The notes under the pieces are model-generated. The model did no database searches. It saw only the letters and a program-made list of their open reading frames with translations, and was not told where the DNA came from. Shown here one piece after another: positions 59,824 through 64,000 of a DNA stretch of 64,000 nt; within the stretch, counting starts at the first letter, position 1; each line of letters starts with the position of its first letter. The stretch comes from Symbiodinium sp. CCMP2592. Its lineage: Eukaryota; Sar; Dinophyceae; Suessiales; Symbiodiniaceae. A program made the position numbers and the translations under genes. Location of the stretch: NCBI GenBank assembly GCA_905221615.1, contig CAJNDT010006137.1:1-64000 (forward strand), read 5' to 3'.

Positions 59824-59940
59824 GCACAACATCTCCCAAAACCCTTTAGTTCAGGAATATACCTTAAATTAGAGAGGAGCTAAGCTAATATTATGATTTA
59901 AGGTATGTTCCTGAATTAAGTGGTATTGGGATCTCTGGGT
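59824..59940. mobile_element. MITE family F, copy 4
   Basis: CATCTCCCAAAACCCTTTAG at the left and AGTGGTATTGGGATCTCTGG at the right, with core GGAATATACCTTAAATTAGA. Confidence 0.82.
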
Positions 59941-60035
59941 ACGACATATCCCAAAACCCTATTCTAATTCTTCCGACCCGAAAATGAAGCCTAGAAGAAC
60001 CCGAAAGCACAAGCAACCTATGAGTGCCTTGTGTA

Positions 60036-60168
60036 ATCCAAGGGCAAAAGGAGGGACCCATAATGGGGACCCCTACCCTATAATGGACCATATAATGGGC
60101 ATATAATAGCTATATTAAGGTTCTATACCTAGAGGTCCTTATTAAGGGTTCCTCCTTTTCCCCTTTGG
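60036..60168. mobile_element. MITE family E, copy 3 (inverted)
   Basis: ATCCAAGGGCAAAAGGAGGG at the left and TCCTCCTTTTCCCCTTTGGT at the right. The core ATGGGCATATAATAGCTATA is the inverse of copy 2. Confidence 0.9.
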
Positions 60169-60405
60169 TATAAAGTCCTGCAAGCTGCAAGCTCTTGAAA
60201 ACCTATGACGACACTTATAAAACCCTAAAGCCCATAACGACCCCGACAAAAGACAACTTCTGACGACTCACATAAAGCCTTTGTTGCTCGCTTGAAAACT
60301 AATCACCGATCTGGGTGTCGATGTCAACAGTCCCCAAAGTTATCTATAACCAGGGCTCTACATGGAACAATAAGGGAAGTAAACCGTTGTCCCAAATCGA
60401 TAATA
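60169..60405. other. No gene seen
   Basis: Unique spacer between MITEs E3 and C8. Confidence 0.4.
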
Positions 60406-60406
60406 T

Positions 60407-60512
60407 GGGGGGCCTTATATACTGATTAGAATGGGTCTATAGGGTACATTATACTATACTTATAATAAGGAGCCCCTCCAGAATAGTATACGTAATTATT
60501 TAGGCCCCTACA
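60407..60512. mobile_element. MITE family C, copy 8
   Basis: GGGGGCCTTATATACTGATT at the left and AATTATTTAGGCCCCTACAG at the right, with core ACATTATACTATACTTATAA. Confidence 0.8.
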
Positions 60513-60822
60513 GTGGTGTAAGACTCCTTTTTCTCTTCTCAACTCTGCGGAGGTTCCCGGGCACGGTTCTTTCAAGCGCTTCAGTACGAGACAGCCTCGA
60601 CTCTTTGGGGGATGCGCATTTCGAGGTCTCGAGAGTGCCTTCAAGGAATCTCTATAAAGGGTGTAGGCTTCCTGTCTGGGTGCCTTTTAAGGGATCTATT
60701 ACAGCGCCGAGGGTTTAGGGTCGAGTGCGACTTCGGGGTGTTGGGGTGAGGATCTGGGATGAGGATCTGGGGTTTGGGGCCGCAGCTCTTGCCAGATGTC
60801 TTGTGCGAAGCTGTTGGTAATG

Positions 60823-60917
60823 CAGGAACCTGATTAAGAAAACCTTGAGCCTTTATTGGGGTTCTCTAACGCTACTAGTTTGGGCTTATAGTCCCAGGGT
60901 TTCTTAATCAGGTTCCT
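60823..60917. mobile_element. MITE family G, copy 1
   Basis: GCAGGAACCTGATTAAGAAA at the left and TTTCTTAATCAGGTTCCTAA at the right. It lies directly beside the donor of the minus-strand exon at 60,927-61,160 (CCCTG before GTAGTTTAGG). Confidence 0.9.
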
Positions 60918-60926
60918 AAACTACCA

Positions 60927-61160
60927 GGGAACGGTGTTGTCATAGTCGGCGCTCCGGGATTTCCCCATGCCGCCTTCCACTTGTTGACTCTCGCGGGACA
61001 AGTTCAACGAATCAAAATCAGCGCAGCCCCAATCTCGATCCCCACCGACACACGTCCCCAACCCCCCACGATGCTGTCTCCCATCCTTGGTAAAGCTCCC
61101 AACAGCCAAGTTCAAAGTCTGCAAATCTCTGCGCCCCATACCCTGTTCACTGCAATAGCA
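60927..61160 (-). CDS. Minus-strand exon, unknown product
   Basis: The minus strand reads DLQTLNLAVGSFTKDGRQHR, GLGTCVGGDRDWGCADFDSL and GMGKSRSADYDNTVPW, ending at a GT donor supplied next to MITE G1. Composition is better than on plus. No family recognised. Confidence 0.45.
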
Positions 61161-61199
61161 GAAACTCTGAAGCCCCAAAGCACAAGATATCCCGAACCA

Positions 61200-61340
61200 A
61201 CCCTAAGCCCTAAACACCAAACCCTAAACCCTAACCCCCTAAGCGCTAAACCCTAAACCCCTAAGCCCTAAGCCCTAAACCCTAACCCCCCAAACCCTAA
61301 ACACTCAACCCCTAAGCCCTAAACCCTAAACCCTGCATCG
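61200..61340. repeat. Telomere-like CCCTAAA tract
   Basis: CCCTAAA with CCCTAAGCCC variants. Confidence 0.9.
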
Positions 61341-61453
61341 CAGGATCACTACTTCCCAGGGTCAGATACGTCCCGGGTTCCCTTAAAGGGGTCTACAAGG
61401 GTTCCTTTAACGGCTCCTTTAAAGGGATCTCTAGGTTTCTACTTCCCAGGGGC

Positions 61454-61523
61454 CTTCTTGCTCTGGGCGAGGTAATCGGACCACTCCTGTGCCGCACCAT
61501 CAGGGCCGGAAATAAATCGCACT
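61454..61523 (-). CDS. Minus-strand exon VRFISGPDGAAQEWSDYLAQ
   Basis: After CCCCAG the minus strand encodes VRFISGPDGAAQEWSDYLAQ then SKK. It ends AAGAAG before GCCCCTGG, a GC donor. Convincing composition. No family recognised. Confidence 0.55.
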
Positions 61524-61529
61524 CTGGGG

Positions 61530-61665
61530 TATGTTTAGGGTTTAGGGTTTGGGGTTTAGGGTTTGGGGTAGGGTTTTAGGGTTCAGGGTTTAGGGTTTAG
61601 GGTTTCAGGCTTAGGGTTTGGGGTTTAGGGTTTAGGGTTTGGGGTTTAGGATTTTGGGTTTTACT
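61530..61665. repeat. Telomere-like TTTAGGG tract
   Basis: TTTAGGG and TTTGGGG repeats. Confidence 0.93.
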
Positions 61666-61935
61666 ACTCTCAGCATACAGGGACTGAAAGGGCACAGTAT
61701 TTTGTAACTGTATAGACCTCCATATAGGCTCGCTGCGATGAGGGCATCATCTGAAACCTATGTAAGTCATGGGCAGCTGCCTCTCTCGCGTCCTCAAGCC
61801 TAAACCTCACCCCTAAACCCTGATGTAACGGCTTTCATGTTTTACTTACAGGGACTTTAATGCCCCCCGAAAAGTGGAAGGTCCACCCTCAGACCCTAAA
61901 CAAACCCAAAACCCCGAAAACCTGGCTCTGCTACT

Positions 61936-62061
61936 AATCAAAGGGGACAAGGAGGGACCCTTAATAGGGACCCCTACCCTATAATGGGCTATGTAATGGG
62001 TATATACTAGCTATGTTAAGGGTATATACCTAGGGGTCCTTGTCCCTCCTTTTACCCTTGG
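61936..62061. mobile_element. MITE family E, copy 4 (inverted)
   Basis: ATCAAAGGGGACAAGGAGGG at the left and CCCTCCTTTTACCCTTGG at the right, with core TGGGTATATACTAGCTATGT. Confidence 0.9.
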
Positions 62062-62289
62062 AACTAAGCTTTAAGGCCGATGGATGGGTCGATGAGAGCT
62101 CCGGGGATTCGATTGCATAAGTAAGTCCGTGGAGGCTCTTCTGAAGGCTGGAGGAGCTGAAGACGGTAATGAGGGTCTTTAGAGAGCGAGCTCAGTGTTT
62201 AAGGGTCTAGGACTTAGGGTTTAAGCTTTAGGGTTTAGGGGTTTTGTGTCTATAAGAGTTTAGGATTTAGGGTGTTTGGCTTATGGCTT

Positions 62290-62395
62290 GGAGACTGAAA
62301 CTCCCTGAAGGCTGTCCTGGAAAGGAGCTTTGGTGAAAGTCGTCTTCGTCCACAAGTCCGGGGTGAGGTAGCCGTAGGTCGCCTCCGCTGCTAGG
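62290..62395 (-). CDS. Possible minus-strand exon
   Basis: After GACAAAG the minus strand reads SSGGDLRLPHPGLVDEDDFH then QSSFPGQPSG. Protein-like composition, with splice sites uncertain. Confidence 0.4.
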
Positions 62396-62858
62396 ACTTT
62401 GTCTGCTCTGGTTCACAGCAACGGCACACCTAAACCCAAACCCTACACCCTGTACTGTATAGGGTATGGTTTTGGGGCATGTAGGGAGCAGGATTCTGTG
62501 CTTATGGTCCGGGTTGATGTTTGGGGGGACAGATTTTGCGCGGATCCCTGAAGTTAGGGGTACCTTCTTTAGGAACACTTCTATTGAGGATCCTCCTGTT
62601 TCGGGCCGGTTCAAATCCCTAAATTCTTGAAGCCCTAATCTTAAAGCCCTAAATCCTAACCCCTACGCCCCAATTGCAAAGGCTTGCTTGCCTGCCCATG
62701 TACACGTCCATGACCATGTGTCTCTCTCTTTCTTTATGTAGTCGGTTCAGAAGCTCTCTTGAAACAATGCTGCCGCAAGAAGATGCGATCATGAAGAGTA
62801 AACCAAACCTTCAAACCTGTACACAACCCTGCCTACCTGTTTAAACAAACCTAACGTA

Positions 62859-62956
62859 GGAACCTGATGAAGAAACCTTGGCCCTTTAGTAGGGTTCCTT
62901 GTATGAATCCTACTATTTTGGGGGGTTATAAGCCCAGGGTTACTTAATCAGGTTCC
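62859..62956. mobile_element. MITE family G, copy 2
   Basis: GGAACCTGATGAAGAAACCT at the left and GTTACTTAATCAGGTTCC at the right, bordered by TA. Confidence 0.93.
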
Positions 62957-63020
62957 TACATTATGATAAACCACAACAGCACCCCACAATCCCCTCCCAA
63001 ACGGAAAAATCCGGTGGGGC

Positions 63021-63080
63021 CTTGAGAGCCTCGAAGGTGGCTTTGGCAAAGTTGGCCGTGGTCCTGCGAGGCTCACGAAG
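63021..63080 (-). CDS. 60-bp minus-strand exon LREPRRTTANFAKATFEALK
   Basis: Exactly 20 codons between CTAACCAG and a GC donor (CTCAAG before GCCCCACC), encoding LREPRRTTANFAKATFEALK. Strong composition. Family unknown. Confidence 0.6.
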
Positions 63081-63084
63081 CTGG

Positions 63085-63190
63085 TTAGGGTTTAGGGGGC
63101 TTAGGGGTTTAGGGGTTTAGGGGTTTAGGGCTTAGGGGTTTAGGGCTTAAGGGTTTGGGGGTTTGGGGTTTAGGGCTTAGGGCTTAGGGG
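63085..63190. repeat. Telomere-like TTTAGGG tract
   Basis: TTTAGGGG/CTTAGGG repeats adjoining the acceptor of the exon at 63,021-63,080. Confidence 0.92.
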
Positions 63191-63327
63191 TTATTATAGG
63201 GTGCAGGGCTTTATAGGGTTTAGGATGAAGGCCTACATCACCAGGGATTCTTAGAGTTGAGGCTTCATGGTTTTCACGGCTTGGTTCTACGGTTTCGTGG
63301 TTTCGGGTCCAGGGCGGCTTGATCATT

Positions 63328-63436
63328 TGGGAGTTTCCGAAAATAGGGGACCCTAATCTTAGTACCCTAGATAGTAACATCCTTATCATAAGGACATGAA
63401 TAAGGTACCCCCCCAAAAAATATTCGGAAACTCCCA
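63328..63436. mobile_element. MITE family A, copy 5
   Basis: TGGGAGTTTCCGAAAATAGG at the left and TATTCGGAAACTCCCA at the right. Confidence 0.92.
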
Positions 63437-63439
63437 TTT

Positions 63440-63594
63440 ATAGGGGACCCGAATGTAGAACCCTACATAATAACATCCGTATTATAAGGACCCGAATAAG
63501 GTACCCCTGATATTCGGAAACTCTAAACCCTAAACCCTTTATAGAACCCCTATAGACCCCTTTAAAGGAACCCTTAATATTCGGAAACTCCCAT
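63440..63594. mobile_element. MITE family A, copy 6, rearranged
   Basis: A second copy starting at TAGGGGACCCGAATGTAG has lost its left terminus. Its right end occurs twice: once truncated at 63,514 beside CCCTAAACCC, and again complete at 63,581-63,594. Telomere-like and CCTTTAAAGG words lie between. Confidence 0.75.
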
Positions 63595-63611
63595 TTTCCC
63601 TGCGACCTCAC

Positions 63612-63671
63612 CTTCAAGAGAAGCCCCCAAATGTCTTTAGTTGCGCTGAGCCACGAAGCCCCCAAAACCAC
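63612..63671 (-). CDS. 60-bp minus-strand exon VVLGASWLSATKDIWGLLLK
   Basis: Exactly 20 codons between CTTCAG and a consensus GTGAGG donor, encoding VVLGASWLSATKDIWGLLLK. It is the rightmost minus-strand exon seen, and is followed by exons at 63,021 and probably 61,454. Confidence 0.65.
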
Positions 63672-63847
63672 CTGAAGCACTCGCGGTTTAGGACTTGGGG
63701 TATATATAGGGTATTTTTTGATGCTTTTAAGGGCTTAGGGTTTAAGAGTTCAGGCTTGCAAAGACTAATCCCTGACTAGGTTGGCCCGTTAAAGCCTCTG
63801 AAAAAATATTCGTAAATAGGGTCCTATTAGGCCCAAATAAAAGGAAA

Positions 63848-63894
<47 letters not shown>

Positions 63895-63922
63895 TACATA
63901 CATATATATATATATATATATG
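63848..63922. repeat. (TA)n microsatellite
   Basis: TATATATA runs with CATA interruptions after a poly-A stretch. Confidence 0.95.
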
Positions 63923-63927
63923 TCCCA

Positions 63928-64000
63928 AAGGCCTACCTAGCTGAGAAAGGCCTGGTGTGCCCACAGGAGCAGGTAAAGCAGTCGGAGATCCCCGCGAAAG
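63928..64000 (+). CDS. Possible plus-strand exon running off the window
   Basis: The plus strand is open and reads AYLAEKGLVCPQEQVKQSEI to the edge; the minus strand is poorer. If real, it marks the start of a plus-strand host gene or a strand switch near 63.8 kb. Confidence 0.4.

Overview
The window looks like nuclear DNA of a dinoflagellate, most like the symbiodiniacean/Polarella group. Three things suggest this. Introns often use GC (and perhaps GA) donors with AG acceptors, shown by reading frames that rejoin in phase. The deduced proteins match, from memory, multi-copy dinoflagellate families. TTTAGGG-type telomere-like tracts are scattered through introns and spacers. No bacterial operons, rRNA or CRISPR arrays are seen. 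No database search was possible, so the organism call is an inference.

Layout. (1) 1-7,000 holds satellites and low-complexity DNA: an 89-bp array, a ~61-bp array, pyrimidine-rich tracts and ~1.1-kb tandem blocks. I see no convincing gene there. (2) 7,000-39,050 is host DNA in which coding exons lie on the minus strand. Very short exons are separated by long introns made of telomere-like repeats and about ten families of small terminal-inverted-repeat elements (MITEs, mostly with TA at both edges). A sulfotransferase-like gene starts at about 35.1 kb and probably ends near 30.3 kb. Further left, exons between 24.7 and 13.6 kb join in frame into a module with four EF-hand-like loops. A divergent histone-H3-like exon lies on the same strand inside one of its introns. 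(3) 39,110-58,710 is different: telomere-like repeats are nearly absent, introns are short, and every convincing gene is on the plus strand. (4) 58,800-64,000 is again host-like, with minus-strand exons, MITEs and telomere-like tracts.

The main finding is that region 3 behaves as one inserted unit of about 19.6 kb. Its ends are inverted copies of each other: a GAAAATCTG terminus, then arrays of a GGATCCGTTTT motif. Just outside these ends lie the left and right parts of a single broken MITE, with an imperfect ~13-bp duplication at the break. The broken MITE is bordered by a perfect 14-bp direct repeat (39,054-39,067 and 58,786-58,799). The simplest reading is a giant cargo-carrying transposon that landed in a MITE.

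Its cargo, left to right, is: an acidic multi-exon protein; an RGG/AT-hook, lysine-rich repeat protein; a small two-exon fragment; a gene with motifs ordered like a cytosine-C5 methyltransferase fold; an intronless GIY-YIG-nuclease-like gene; a long multi-exon coiled-coil gene; and a two-exon gene for a large protein with Cys/His motifs that is a candidate transposase or partner. The nuclease-like, methyltransferase-like and DNA-binding-like products would fit a self-mobilising element, but that functional link is inference.
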